Source: Chryseobacterium defluvii (lineage in GTDB: Bacteria > Bacteroidota > Bacteroidia > Flavobacteriales > Weeksellaceae). From it: 64,000 bases of DNA. The stretch covers positions 1 through 64,000 of the forward strand of contig NZ_JACHLE010000004.1 in assembly GCF_014204415.1 (NCBI RefSeq), written 5' to 3'. The notes beneath the pieces are model-generated. The model saw only the letters and a program-made list of their open reading frames with translations. It made no database searches and was not told the origin of the DNA. Numbering within the stretch: position 1 is the stretch's first letter; each line of letters begins with the position of its first letter. Below, one piece after another: positions 20,331 to 30,564 of the stretch. Both the position numbers and the translations under genes were made by a program.

Positions 20331-22709
20331 ATGAAACTAAAGGCATCATTGTTTTCTGCATTGATATGTACAGGATTGACAGCTCAAAATATCCAACACA
20401 ATCCCGGGAGCAATCATGGGAATAAATTTGAGCAGTTAGGCAGCGTCCTTCCCACTCCTAATATCTACAGAACCGCTTCCGGAGCCCCTGGGCACGGATA
20501 TTGGCAGAACAGGGCCGATTACGAAATTTCAGCCTACCTTGATGAAGACAAAAGAAGCCTGAAAGGTTCCGAAACAGTTACCTACCACAACAATTCCCCA
20601 GATGACCTGGATTACATATGGCTTCAACTGGATGAAAACCAGCAATCCAGTATAAAAAATGCGGATTATGATTTCTCCGGCACCCTCACCAAAGTTGCCA
20701 ACGATCAGAAATTAAGAACAACCGACCTGCCTACAAAAGATAACGGATACGGAGTCAATCTGGAAAAGGTAACCGATGCATCTGGAAACCCTTTAAAATA
20801 TGTAGTCAATAAAACGATGATGCGTATCGATTTACCGAAAGCATTGAAAAAAGGGGAAAAATTAGTTTTTAAGATCGACTGGAATTACAATATCCCTAAC
20901 AGGATCGCAAAAGGAGGCCGCGGCGGTTATGAAAATTTCCCGGAAGACGGAAACGACCTGTATACCATAACCCAGTGGTATCCAAGGATGTGCGTTTACA
21001 GTGATTTTCAGGGATGGCAGAACCATCAGTTTACCGGAAGAGGTGAGTTTGCCCTGGTTTTCGGGAATTTTAAAGTTTCTATGAACGTTCCTGCCGATCA
21101 TATTGTAGGGGGAACGGGAGAATGTAAAAATTACGAGCAGGTATTATCATCTGACCAGCTATCCAGATACAGGAAATCCCAAAATGCCGATGAACCAATA
21201 GAAATCGTGACACTGGATGAGGCTAAAAAAGCAGAAAAAAGCCATTCCAAACAAAGAAAAACATGGGTATTTGAAGCCAATGATGTAAGAGATTTTGCAT
21301 GGACCTCTTCAAGGAAATTCATCTGGGACGGAATGAAGGTTTTAATCCCGGAAAACAACAATAAAGTAATGGCAATGAGCTTTTACCCGAAAGAAGCTTA
21401 CGGATTATACAGAAAATTCTCTACCAAAGCCGTAGCACATACCATTAAAACCTATTCAGAATTTACTATCCCTTACCCCTACCCTGTTGCCCAGTCGGTA
21501 GAAGCTGCCAACGGAATGGAATATCCGATGATCTGTTTCAATTTCGGAAGAACGGAAAAAGACGGAACCTATTCTGAAGGAACTAAAAACGGGATGATCG
21601 GGGTAATCATACATGAAGTAGGGCACAACTTCTTCCCGATGATCATCAATTCTGACGAAAGGCAGTGGAGCTGGATGGATGAAGGCCTCAATACTTTTGT
21701 AGAATATCTTACGGAGGAAAAGTGGGATAATAAATTCCCTTCAAAACGAGGCCCGGCATGGACGATCGTGGATTATATGAAACTACCTAAGGATCAACTG
21801 GAACCTATCATGACCAATTCAGAAAATATCACCCACTTTGGACCGAATGCGTATGCAAAACCAGCAACCGGACTTAATATTCTTCGGGAGACCATTATGG
21901 GCCGGGAGCTTTTTGACCAGGCCTTCAAAACGTATTCAAAAAGATGGGCATTTAAGCATCCTGAGCCTGCGGACTTCTTCAGAACAATGGAAGACGCAAG
22001 CGGTGAAGACCTGGACTGGTTCTGGAGGGGATGGTTTTATGGCACAGACCCTGTGGATATCGCCATTGCCAAAGTTACCATTGCCACTCCCGACCTGGAA
22101 GCCATCCCTAAAGCCGAAGAGGTAAAGTACACGGTTGACAAGCCTATACAAAACGGATTTACAGATATTTCAAAGATCAGGAATAAAGAAGACAAAAACA
22201 TTACCTTCTATGTAGACAAGGATAAGGATCTCCAGGATTTCTATTACCGCTATGACAGAGGCCAGGAAAAAGTGGATACCGGTAAGGAATATTCATTCAA
22301 GGTGGATAATATGACGACCCTTGATCCGAAAGATAAGGAGAAGTTCAGGAATATAGCCGCCTATCAGATCGATTTTGTGAATAAGGGCGGACTGGTAATG
22401 CCAATTATTCTTGAGTTCACATTTGAAGACGGATCAAAACTATATGACAAGTCTTCTGCCCAGATCTGGCGACATGATGAGCAGAAGGTTTCGAAGACCT
22501 ATTATTTTGATAAGAAGCTAAAATCTGTCCAGCTCGATCCTATGAGAGAAACTGCCGATATTGACACCTCAAATAACTTCTGGAGTAATAACGGAACTGC
22601 CACTGAAATGTCAAAGTTTGAGGTATTCAAGCAGAAACAGCAGGGGACCGTAAGAGGAGGAAGCAGCGGAAAAGTAAATCCAATGCAGGCCGCAGAAAAG
22701 AAAAATTAA
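20331..22709 (+). CDS. M1-family metallopeptidase
   Basis: Exported gluzincin aminopeptidase-like enzyme of 792 residues. The signal peptide ends at LTAQN. The N-terminal beta domain has YEISAYLDEDKRSLKGSETV. The catalytic zinc site is HEVGH (His428, Glu429, His432) with the third ligand Glu451 exactly 18 residues later in WMDEG. The C-terminal half is a large beta-rich extension. It lacks a recognisable T9SS tail, so a periplasmic location is likely. It follows HupE in the same direction with a 67-bp gap. Confidence 0.9.
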   Translation: MKLKASLFSALICTGLTAQNIQHNPGSNHGNKFEQLGSVLPTPNIYRTASGAPGHGYWQNRADYEISAYLDEDKRSLKGSETVTYHNNSPDDLDYIWLQLDENQQSSIKNADYDFSGTLTKVANDQKLRTTDLPTKDNGYGVNLEKVTDASGNPLKYVVNKTMMRIDLPKALKKGEKLVFKIDWNYNIPNRIAKGGRGGYENFPEDGNDLYTITQWYPRMCVYSDFQGWQNHQFTGRGEFALVFGNFKVSMNVPADHIVGGTGECKNYEQVLSSDQLSRYRKSQNADEPIEIVTLDEAKKAEKSHSKQRKTWVFEANDVRDFAWTSSRKFIWDGMKVLIPENNNKVMAMSFYPKEAYGLYRKFSTKAVAHTIKTYSEFTIPYPYPVAQSVEAANGMEYPMICFNFGRTEKDGTYSEGTKNGMIGVIIHEVGHNFFPMIINSDERQWSWMDEGLNTFVEYLTEEKWDNKFPSKRGPAWTIVDYMKLPKDQLEPIMTNSENITHFGPNAYAKPATGLNILRETIMGRELFDQAFKTYSKRWAFKHPEPADFFRTMEDASGEDLDWFWRGWFYGTDPVDIAIAKVTIATPDLEAIPKAEEVKYTVDKPIQNGFTDISKIRNKEDKNITFYVDKDKDLQDFYYRYDRGQEKVDTGKEYSFKVDNMTTLDPKDKEKFRNIAAYQIDFVNKGGLVMPIILEFTFEDGSKLYDKSSAQIWRHDEQKVSKTYYFDKKLKSVQLDPMRETADIDTSNNFWSNNGTATEMSKFEVFKQKQQGTVRGGSSGKVNPMQAAEKKN

Positions 22710-22726
22710 TAGTACCTACCCTATTT

Positions 22727-22751
22727 AAAGTTTACTCTTCCGGTAAACTTT
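22727..22751 (+). terminator. Terminator after the M1 peptidase gene
   Basis: Nine-bp perfect stem AAAGTTTAC/GTAAACTTT with a 7-nt loop followed by a run of T. Confidence 0.85.
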
Positions 22752-22753
22752 TT

Positions 22754-22800
22754 TTCTGCCAAAATTTCACACTCGAAAATAAAATTCTGCCAAAAATTTC
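22754..22800. promoter_or_regulatory. Repeated TTCTGCCAAAA-TTTC motif upstream of groESL
   Basis: TTCTGCCAAAATTTC (22754-22768) recurs as TTCTGCCAAAAATTTC (22785-22800), a spacing of about 31 bp, in the only intergenic space before groES. It may be a heat-shock or activator site, or chance. No CIRCE element was seen. Confidence 0.35.
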
Positions 22801-22867
22801 CTTTCATGCCCTTGGCATACATTTAGAGAACTTCAAGGCAGATAATAATTAAAAAAACAGATATATT

Positions 22868-23146
22868 ATGTCAGTAAACTTTAAACCATTAGCAGACAGG
22901 GTTTTAGTAGAACCAATCGCTGCAGAAACTAAAACAGCTTCAGGTATTATTATTCCGGACACTGCCAAAGAAAAACCACAGGAAGGTACGGTAGTAGCAG
23001 TAGGTCCCGGTAAAAAAGATGAGCCTACCACTGTGAAAGTAGGTGACAAAGTTCTTTACGGAAAATATTCAGGTTCCGAGTTAAAATTAGAAGGGAAAGA
23101 TTACTTAATTGTAAAAGAGGGAGACCTTTTAGGAATTATTGGGTAA
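22868..23146 (+). CDS. groES: Co-chaperonin GroES
   Basis: The 92-residue co-chaperonin caps GroEL. Family motifs include [13 protein letters not shown], the mobile loop [28 protein letters not shown] and the closing [13 protein letters not shown]. It would normally be followed closely by groEL. Here 448 bp separate them because foreign sequence has entered the gap. Confidence 0.98.
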   Translation: MSVNFKPLADRVLVEPIAAETKTASGIIIPDTAKEKPQEGTVVAVGPGKKDEPTTVKVGDKVLYGKYSGSELKLEGKDYLIVKEGDLLGIIG

Positions 23147-23148
23147 AA

Positions 23149-23179
23149 AGCAGTAGGCTTTAGGCTATAAGCAATAGGC
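23149..23179. repeat. Left imperfect inverted repeat flanking the inserted pseudogene
   Basis: 31 nt of TAGGC/AGGCT-type repeat directly after the groES stop. Its reverse complement matches 23556-23586 at 24 of 31 positions by hand alignment. Confidence 0.7.
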
Positions 23180-23539
23180 ATGAGAGACTATAAAAGATAT
23201 GACATTTGGAAAATTGCCCATGAGTTAGTTAAAGAAATTTATATTATTTCTTAAAACTTTCCAAAATCAGAACTTTTTGGTTTAACATCTCAAATAAGAA
23301 GAGCATCAGTCTCTATTCCAACAAATATTGCTGAAGGTTGTGGAAGATCCACTGATAAAGAATTTGCAAGATTTTTAGAAATAAGTATCGGTTCAACTAA
23401 CGAAACAGAATATTTACTTCTTCTCTCCTGCGATTTGGGTTTCACATCCGAAGATAAATTATCAAGCCTTAATCCTAAACTGAATTTAATCAGACAAAAA
23501 CTTATACAACTTAGAAAAAAATTATTAAATAATAATTAA
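23180..23539 (+). pseudogene. Four-helix-bundle protein (23S rRNA IVP/S23-like) with in-frame stop
   Basis: Reading from the ATG at 23180 gives MRDYKRYDIWKIAHELVKEI, then a TAA at 23252-23254. After the stop the same frame continues NFPKSELFGLTSQIRRAS with the family signature SIPTNIAEGCGR and helices rich in Leu and Lys, to a stop at 23537. Full-length family members (about 119 residues, TIGR02436/PF05635 type) usually have Lys at the stop position, so one A-to-T change from AAA would explain it. The gene sits between groES and groEL with inverted repeats on either side. Family members occur inside 23S rRNA genes and as free-standing genes. Confidence 0.85.
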
Positions 23540-23555
23540 CAGCTTCAAGGCAAAA

Positions 23556-25251
<1,696 letters not shown>

Positions 25252-25264
<13 letters not shown>

Positions 25265-25280
25265 ATTTATAGGGCGGTTT
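25252..25280 (+). terminator. groEL terminator
   Basis: AACCGTTC pairs with GGGCGGTT (G-U pairs allowed) across an AT-rich loop and is followed by TTCTTAT. The downstream duplicate at 26043 is partly decayed. Confidence 0.6.
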
Positions 25281-25304
25281 TCTTATATTCGCAAAAAAAC
25301 ATTC

Positions 25305-25919
25305 ATGAAAAACTTGTTAACCTTAATTCTTATTACAATTTCATATATTTTGATCTCTGGTCAAAATAGAAATACCATAAATTGTAAAATCACATATTTG
25401 CCAACTATAAGATATGAGAATAAATCAACTAAAATATCTAAGCAACAAGCAAAGAAAATAGATAGCTTAATTAATCTTAAATCTTATAAAATTGATCTTA
25501 GTGATAATGATTTAAAAATGATGAAAGAACTTTATGATAAAAAAGATTTTCAAGGAAATAAAATTTACAAAATTTCTGAATCAACATTTTTAACATTACT
25601 CAAACAGAAAGAAATTATTATAGATTTTAACACAATAAATTCAATTTCAGAAAAAAGCATTACAGATTTACTAAGCTCAATTATTGATGGTTCTCCTTTC
25701 GTTATAATAATAACTACTCAAAACCATCAATTAACTTATGAAGACAATTTTTCTGGAATGCCTAGCTTAAAAGAATTAAATAAATATCTAATTTCTTATT
25801 CTATTTATAATGATGTAACTTTTTGTAAAAATGATAATAAACTTGTAAGAAATTATTTTGGAAAGGAAGGTTTTATAAAAAATATAATGTATTTTTTAGA
25901 GAAAACAGAATCATATTAG
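25305..25919 (+). CDS. Hypothetical exported protein between groEL-end repeats
   Basis: Not recognised. A 204-residue protein with a clear N-terminal signal (MKNLLTLILITISYILISGQ). The mature part is Lys-, Asn- and Ile-rich with no repeats or metal motif that I can see, and two cysteines. It is far more AT-rich than groEL. It is the only gene inside the 791-bp segment bounded by the duplicated groEL tails, so it is probably cargo of whatever made that duplication. No integrase or partner gene is present. Confidence 0.7.
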   Translation: MKNLLTLILITISYILISGQNRNTINCKITYLPTIRYENKSTKISKQQAKKIDSLINLKSYKIDLSDNDLKMMKELYDKKDFQGNKIYKISESTFLTLLKQKEIIIDFNTINSISEKSITDLLSSIIDGSPFVIIITTQNHQLTYEDNFSGMPSLKELNKYLISYSIYNDVTFCKNDNKLVRNYFGKEGFIKNIMYFLEKTESY

Positions 25920-25971
25920 CTTTGCTTTCGAAAAACAATATATCATGATGTTAACTAATAAAAAACAAATT

Positions 25972-26055
25972 AGCTATGCCAATTTGTGATGGAATGCCGG
26001 GAATGATGTAACAGCGTGTCGCTGAGACAATTTAATATACTAACCGTTCTATTTT
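25972..26055. repeat. groEL 3'-end repeat, copy 2
   Basis: Carries AGCTATGCCAAT, then GGAATGCCGGGAATGATG, the TAA and the first part of the groEL terminator, with no groEL sequence before it. It is the downstream member of the direct repeat. Confidence 0.85.
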
Positions 26056-26281
26056 TTTTGGAGCAGTTTTTTGTTTAAATTATGGTTTCCCGTAAGGAAA
26101 TAGTATATTTATTATTATATATTTAATGATTAACAAATAGATAGCTAAAACAAAAACAACATTAGTACAATGTATATATTGTGGCGCAATGCATAGGCGG
26201 TCATTCTATTGACAACCGTACTAATACAAGAGGGAGACTGAAAACTGAATAGAGTAAGTAATAAAACATAACCAAAACAGA

Positions 26282-26983
26282 ATGGGAATATTTGACTTTT
26301 TTAAATCAGATGAGAACAAAAAACCTTCCATTGATTTAACAGACTTTAAATTTTTATCCGACGACCACACAAGAATTGAAAATGGTCGACCAACAAACGC
26401 TAATAATAAAGGTGCTTGGAGAGGAATTAGAGTTAAAACGTCTGACAATGCGACTTTTTTCATTACCATGTACAATATGAATGAAAATCACCCAGTTTGG
26501 GGTGACAATATTCAAATGGCAGAAAAAAAAATGAAAGTTGTTGAAGAAAATAATGATAAAACTGTTCTTCGTGGTTTTGGTACAGATGCAATGGGTGTGT
26601 CTTTCGCTGATTATGGTTTGACACTTCATAAATCAAACATTAATGTGATTAAAGTTACATTACATATGCACGATAGAAATATTGACATTGTATATGAAAA
26701 AGCAGAAAACAAAACCCAATCATCGAAATTAGATAACTACTCAAAGAGTGATAGTTTTGAGAATTTTATCGAACGATTTCGTACAATGGCAATGCCAGAG
26801 AAAATGCAAATTGCTATTCAAACCGATTTGATAAATAATCAAGGTGCAGCTGCTTATGAAAATGGAAATATAGAATTAGCAATAGAAAAATTTCAACAAG
26901 CATTGAAAATAATGCCTATAAACGATGACGCACTAATAAATCTATGTAGATGTACTCCCCTTAAAACGAAAAAGCGAAATTGA
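26282..26983 (+). pseudogene. TPR-containing protein gene, 3' end cut off by the prophage
   Basis: The first 223 or so residues look like a real protein: a charged start (MGIFDFFKSDENKKPSIDLT), an alpha/beta N-domain, and from about residue 190 a TPR helix pair (GAAAYENGNIELAIEKFQQA, then MPINDDALINLCRC). The TPR breaks off in mid-helix and the final residues (TPLKTKKRN) are encoded by what appears to be the prophage left end beginning at 26951. The rest of the gene should lie beyond the right end of the prophage, outside this window. Function unknown. Confidence 0.7.
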
Positions 26984-27075
26984 TTAACAGACATGAAAGG
27001 CTGAAAACACCCATTAATAAAAGGTTTGAAAGCGTATCCAAGCCTCGAAATGAAAAAAAACGAAATGCCGAAAAA
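26951..27075. promoter_or_regulatory. Prophage left end with candidate transposase-binding sites
   Basis: CGAAA occurs at 26967, 26975, 27046, 27061 and 27069. In phage Mu the A-protein binding sites share a YGTTTCA...RCGAAAR core, so these are candidate L sites. A 5-bp target duplication would be GTAGA (26946-26950). Confidence 0.5.
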
Positions 27076-27129
27076 TTACCATTTGCTACCATTTTACTAC
27101 TATTCTTAATCAAAAAATTACTATTATCG

Positions 27130-27150
27130 AGTCCCTATTGGGGCTTTTTT
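27130..27150 (+). terminator. Terminator-like hairpin inside the left end
   Basis: AGTCCC/GGGGCT (one G-U) with loop TATT and six T. It may insulate the prophage from transcription entering from the broken host gene. Confidence 0.6.
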
Positions 27151-27302
27151 ATTTCACTAAGATACAAAATTACTATTCCATCTAAAAACTTTGCTATAAG
27201 GCATTTCTGAGTATTGAAATAAAATTTTAAGGTTATTTTGGACTGAGAAAATACTGGATTTTCTGTATTTCTACAATTACAGGAAAAAATACTGTTTTTT
27301 GA

Positions 27303-27338
27303 GTTGGGGTTACAGTTGGGGTTACAGTTGGGGTTACA
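27303..27338. repeat. Three tandem 12-bp repeats (GTTGGGGTTACA)
   Basis: Exact copies at 27303-27314, 27315-27326 and 27327-27338, between the prophage left end and the repressor gene. They are not part of any reading frame I believe in. They could bind the transposase or a host factor, or reflect slippage. Confidence 0.85.
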
Positions 27339-27373
27339 AAACTTGATTTTTTAAATCTGATTGGAGTATATAT

Positions 27374-27407
27374 AGGGGCTAAAAAACATCAAAAAAAGCC
27401 CCTTTTT
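27374..27407. terminator. Terminator-like hairpin downstream of the repressor
   Basis: AGGGGCT/AGCCCCT with a 16-nt A-rich loop and T5 on the plus strand, 60-100 bp past the repressor stop. The T run fits plus-strand transcription better, but its position suits the end of the repressor mRNA. Confidence 0.5.
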
Positions 27408-27469
27408 GAATTATTCAAGGGGGTATAGGGACATCGGGTTTTTAAGTCGACCTGCTGATAATCAGAAAA

Positions 27470-28186
27470 TTAAGACATTGTATTATACCGAACACTTGCT
27501 TTTATTAATGCAATGGCAGAGACATCACTTACTTTAAAGTCTTTGGGTTGATGGTGGTGATTCTGACTAACCAATTTAATATAGTCGTCTCCCAGATCTG
27601 ATTTCTGTATATATTTTACCGTGACATACTCTTTAAATTGACCAGAGAGAATTATACTTAATAAATACATTTCACCATAAAAGATATCAGAAACATTAAT
27701 TTCTTTATATAAAATGAGATCCCCTGATTTTAAAAGCGGATACATACTGTCCCCGGTCATAGGGACGGCTCCGTCACACTTGGGAAGATTGGGAATCTTA
27801 ATGGTTTGTAAAGTCTTTTGTGGAGCACCACTGTCAAAAAGCTCTCTTAAACCTGCCACAGCAGTAAAATCATAAAGCGGTACTTCCTGAGTGTCAATAA
27901 CGGCATCTTTAGTCTTCCTGTTGATATTCATGGGAGTTATGACCAAATCCTGTTTTAACATTTCTCCTTTTCCACCAATAACCCATTTATACTCAAAAAC
28001 ATCAGAATATTCTGAATTTTCAAGCTTATGAAAGAAGTCAAAACTTGGCTTTGCCTTGCCGTTCAATATATCATAGATGGTCTGCGGTCTATTATAGTCT
28101 AATTTTTTTGCAAACTCGGCGGCATTAAGCCCCAAATAATCAAGCATTTTCTGTAAACGTGAAGAAATATTTGTATTTTCTTGCAT
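27470..28186 (-). CDS. Phage repressor, HTH plus S24 (LexA/CI-type) self-cleaving domain
   Basis: Keeps the prophage silent. About residues 5-45 form an XRE-like HTH (SSRLQKMLDYLGLNAAEFAK, PQTIYDILNGKAKP). The C-terminal S24 peptidase domain has the nucleophile Ser147 (GDSMYP) and general base Lys191 (VTVKYIQ). An Ala-Gly pair at 111-112 (TAVAGLREL) fits the LexA/CI autocleavage site. This suggests induction through RecA on DNA damage, unlike the ClpX-dependent Mu repressor. I chose the ATG at 28186 (238 residues); an in-frame start at 28240 would run through the operator region. Confidence 0.9.
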   Translation of the reverse strand: MQENTNISSRLQKMLDYLGLNAAEFAKKLDYNRPQTIYDILNGKAKPSFDFFHKLENSEYSDVFEYKWVIGGKGEMLKQDLVITPMNINRKTKDAVIDTQEVPLYDFTAVAGLRELFDSGAPQKTLQTIKIPNLPKCDGAVPMTGDSMYPLLKSGDLILYKEINVSDIFYGEMYLLSIILSGQFKEYVTVKYIQKSDLGDDYIKLVSQNHHHQPKDFKVSDVSAIALIKASVRYNTMS

Positions 28187-28216
28187 TTTTATTTTTAATT
28201 TAAGAAATTTCTGTAT

Positions 28217-28245
28217 ATATTTGTCAGGACATTTGAACAAATGTA
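28217..28245. promoter_or_regulatory. Divergent early promoter/operator of the prophage
   Basis: TATATTTG (28217-28224, plus) and TACATTTG (28245-28238, minus) both match the Bacteroidota -7 element TAnnTTTG. A 7-bp inverted repeat ACATTTG-AA-CAAATGT (28229-28244) overlaps the minus-strand element and lies 4 bp after the plus-strand one. That is where a repressor controlling both directions should bind. The -33 elements are weak. Confidence 0.55.
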
Positions 28246-28266
28246 TAACAAAAAATTGATTTTATC

Positions 28267-28461
28267 ATGGAAAATACAGAAAAAGAAAAAATTAATTATG
28301 GCGACTATCAGCTGCTTGGAGAATTATTATGTGTTTCTTCAGATGCTGCCCGCAAGAGATACAAACGAAATGAAAAGAAGGCTGTAAGAGCTATGTACCT
28401 GATACAAGAAAACCGGAAACGCTTCATTCAGAATTACAGAAAAAGCTTACCGATAGATTAG
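28267..28461 (+). CDS. Small phage DNA-binding protein (Ner-like position)
   Basis: A 64-residue basic protein directly after the operator and 35 bp before the transposase, the place occupied by ner in Mu. It has a likely helix-turn-helix (YQLLGELLCVSSDAARKRYK) followed by basic helices. I recognise no specific family. Its position suggests early-gene regulation or help for the transposase. The evidence is context and composition only. Confidence 0.65.
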   Translation: MENTEKEKINYGDYQLLGELLCVSSDAARKRYKRNEKKAVRAMYLIQENRKRFIQNYRKSLPID

Positions 28462-28496
28462 AGAATAGATTTATAAACAAGTTAAAAAAAGAAATT

Positions 28497-30548
28497 ATGC
28501 CACGAAATTGGGGAAATATATTAGTAGTTACAAAAGACGAACTGATACCAAGATATTATAATAGTCTAAGTGCGCTTAAAGTTGAAATCCACAGATACAA
28601 AAATTTGCCTTATGGAATCAAAAAAGTTCAGAAAGGAGGAAACGGCAGACAGATGTATATTGACTTTGACAGCCTTTCAAAAGGTGTACAGGACAGTATG
28701 GGTGATCCCCGCAAAATGAAGCATCCTTTGCTTTCATTCTTTGAATTTGATGCCGCGGCAGTACGTTATTATACCGATTTTAGATTTGATGATGGAACAC
28801 CGTTAAAAGAAAGTTTCAAAGAGGAATATATAACCAACGCAAGCGTACTCATTGCAGCCGAAAAATTAAGACAGGCACGCCTTACCGAATGGAAAAAGTT
28901 AAATAAAACTTCCGGACGTGGGTTGATGCCATCCATAGTAACTGACATCACCACATTTAACGAGTTCCTGCCGAAAGTACATAACGCTACCCACACCCTG
29001 CCTTCTTCTCAACGAGGCTTTGACCGGGTTTGGAAACCTTTCTTTCAATCTTTTGATATAGGACTGAATTTTGAAAGCCTGATTTCCGGTAAACTGAAAA
29101 ATCAGAACCGAAAATTAATGACAGACGAAATGATGGATCTGCTCAATGATATGTTTGCCGGACAGGATTATAAACCTTCACGTACAGAAGTTGCAGACCA
29201 ATATCAGGCTTTTTTAAACGGTCAATTGGACATTATCAACAAAGATACCGCCGAAGAGTACGACCGCACCAATCCAAATTTCAGGGAAATGTCCGACAAT
29301 TCCATTATTGCATGGCTTGGTAAATGGGAGAACAAAATCGGAACCTTTGCCAAACGTTCCGGTGACCGTCAGAAATTGATGCAGGAGTTCACGCCGTCAC
29401 ACAAGCTGACCAAAATTAAAGAAGCGGGAACACTCATCTCCATTGATGACAGACAACCGCCATTTATATATAATGAAAACCGAAAGCGTGCTTGGTTCTA
29501 TATGGGGATTGATTTAGGTTCCGAAGCTTGGACTTGTTGGGTTTGGGGAAAAGATAAAAAAGGGATCATTATTGATTTTTACCGCCAAATGGTCAGAAAC
29601 TACTCAGAATGGGGCTTTAATCTTCCATTAGGGTTGGAATGCGAAAGTTCACTTAACAGTGGATTTAAGGATACTTTCTTACGGAACGGGGCGATGTTTG
29701 ACCGTGTGAACATTTATAAAAATCGTGCAAGGTCAAAAGCTGTTGAACGAAAATTTGAGGAATTAAGATACAGACACGAAAAAAGCCGTTTAGGGTGGAT
29801 GGCAAGACCGCACGCCCTGAAAGAAGAAAATCAGAAAAGCGGAGAAAAAGAAGTCATTATCCCTTTTGACACCATTGTAGACCAATCGCTCAGCGATATT
29901 GAAACGTGGAATAATATGCCTCACTCAGTTCATACCGATAAAACCAGATGGGAAGTATTTTGTGAAATGCAGAACAAAAACACACAACCAACTAATTGGG
30001 CAGCAATACTCCCTCACCTCGGTAAAATTGAAACCTCAAGCTGTAATGCTGGAATTATCAAATTCAGAAATACCACCTTTTTGTTAGGACTCGATGGCGA
30101 AATTGCTTTGGATGATAATTTAATAAGGCTTCTGAAGTATGTCAATGGTAAAGAGTTTACGATTTATTGGCTTGACGGAAACGACGGAAACGTATTAAAA
30201 GCCATGATCTATTATGATGACATCATGCTTTGTGATCTCATTCCACAGCCGGAATATTCAAAGTCAATCCATGAAAGAGATGAACAGGGTGAAATCAACC
30301 GCAGGTTAATGAATGCTTACGAAAATACGGTTAACAAGTTCATGGCTCAGCGCAAACGCGAAATTGATCAGGTTTTAATTATTGACCACCGTAAAAAAAC
30401 ACTCAATAACAAATTTCAGATTGCAGGTCGTAACAAATACACTCCTGCCAATAATACACCGGAGGAAGTTTTTACAGATGCTGACGAAAATATTTACAAT
30501 CACAATACAAATAAATCAACTGGAAGAAGCTGGGCTTCTAATTTCTAA
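28497..30548 (+). CDS. Mu-type DDE transposase (MuA analogue)
   Basis: Catalyses integration and replicative transposition of the phage. The N-terminal ~250 residues look like DNA-binding domains. The RNase H-like core begins at LISIDDRQPPF (Asp317/318, aligning by eye with MuA Asp269). The next conserved acidic residues are in LECESSLN (Glu381/Glu383), where most DDE enzymes have Asp. The last is Glu417 in SKAVERKF, aligning with the MuA KPVERAF motif; 35 residues lie between Glu381 and Glu417. The C-terminal ~190 residues resemble the Mu target/MuB-interaction region. At 683 residues it is close to MuA (663). Confidence 0.9.
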   Translation: MPRNWGNILVVTKDELIPRYYNSLSALKVEIHRYKNLPYGIKKVQKGGNGRQMYIDFDSLSKGVQDSMGDPRKMKHPLLSFFEFDAAAVRYYTDFRFDDGTPLKESFKEEYITNASVLIAAEKLRQARLTEWKKLNKTSGRGLMPSIVTDITTFNEFLPKVHNATHTLPSSQRGFDRVWKPFFQSFDIGLNFESLISGKLKNQNRKLMTDEMMDLLNDMFAGQDYKPSRTEVADQYQAFLNGQLDIINKDTAEEYDRTNPNFREMSDNSIIAWLGKWENKIGTFAKRSGDRQKLMQEFTPSHKLTKIKEAGTLISIDDRQPPFIYNENRKRAWFYMGIDLGSEAWTCWVWGKDKKGIIIDFYRQMVRNYSEWGFNLPLGLECESSLNSGFKDTFLRNGAMFDRVNIYKNRARSKAVERKFEELRYRHEKSRLGWMARPHALKEENQKSGEKEVIIPFDTIVDQSLSDIETWNNMPHSVHTDKTRWEVFCEMQNKNTQPTNWAAILPHLGKIETSSCNAGIIKFRNTTFLLGLDGEIALDDNLIRLLKYVNGKEFTIYWLDGNDGNVLKAMIYYDDIMLCDLIPQPEYSKSIHERDEQGEINRRLMNAYENTVNKFMAQRKREIDQVLIIDHRKKTLNNKFQIAGRNKYTPANNTPEEVFTDADENIYNHNTNKSTGRSWASNF

Positions 30549-30564
30549 TAAAATTAAAATAGAT

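Noticed and set aside
27121..27150. 3' end of a tRNA as an attachment site
   Set aside because: CGAGTCCC recalls a T-arm, but no matching tRNA body is upstream and the sequence is explained by a simple terminator hairpin.
26980..27210. A 76-codon plus-strand frame in the prophage left end
   Set aside because: Basic, low-complexity translation over the CGAAA motifs and a terminator; no promoter, no plausible protein character.
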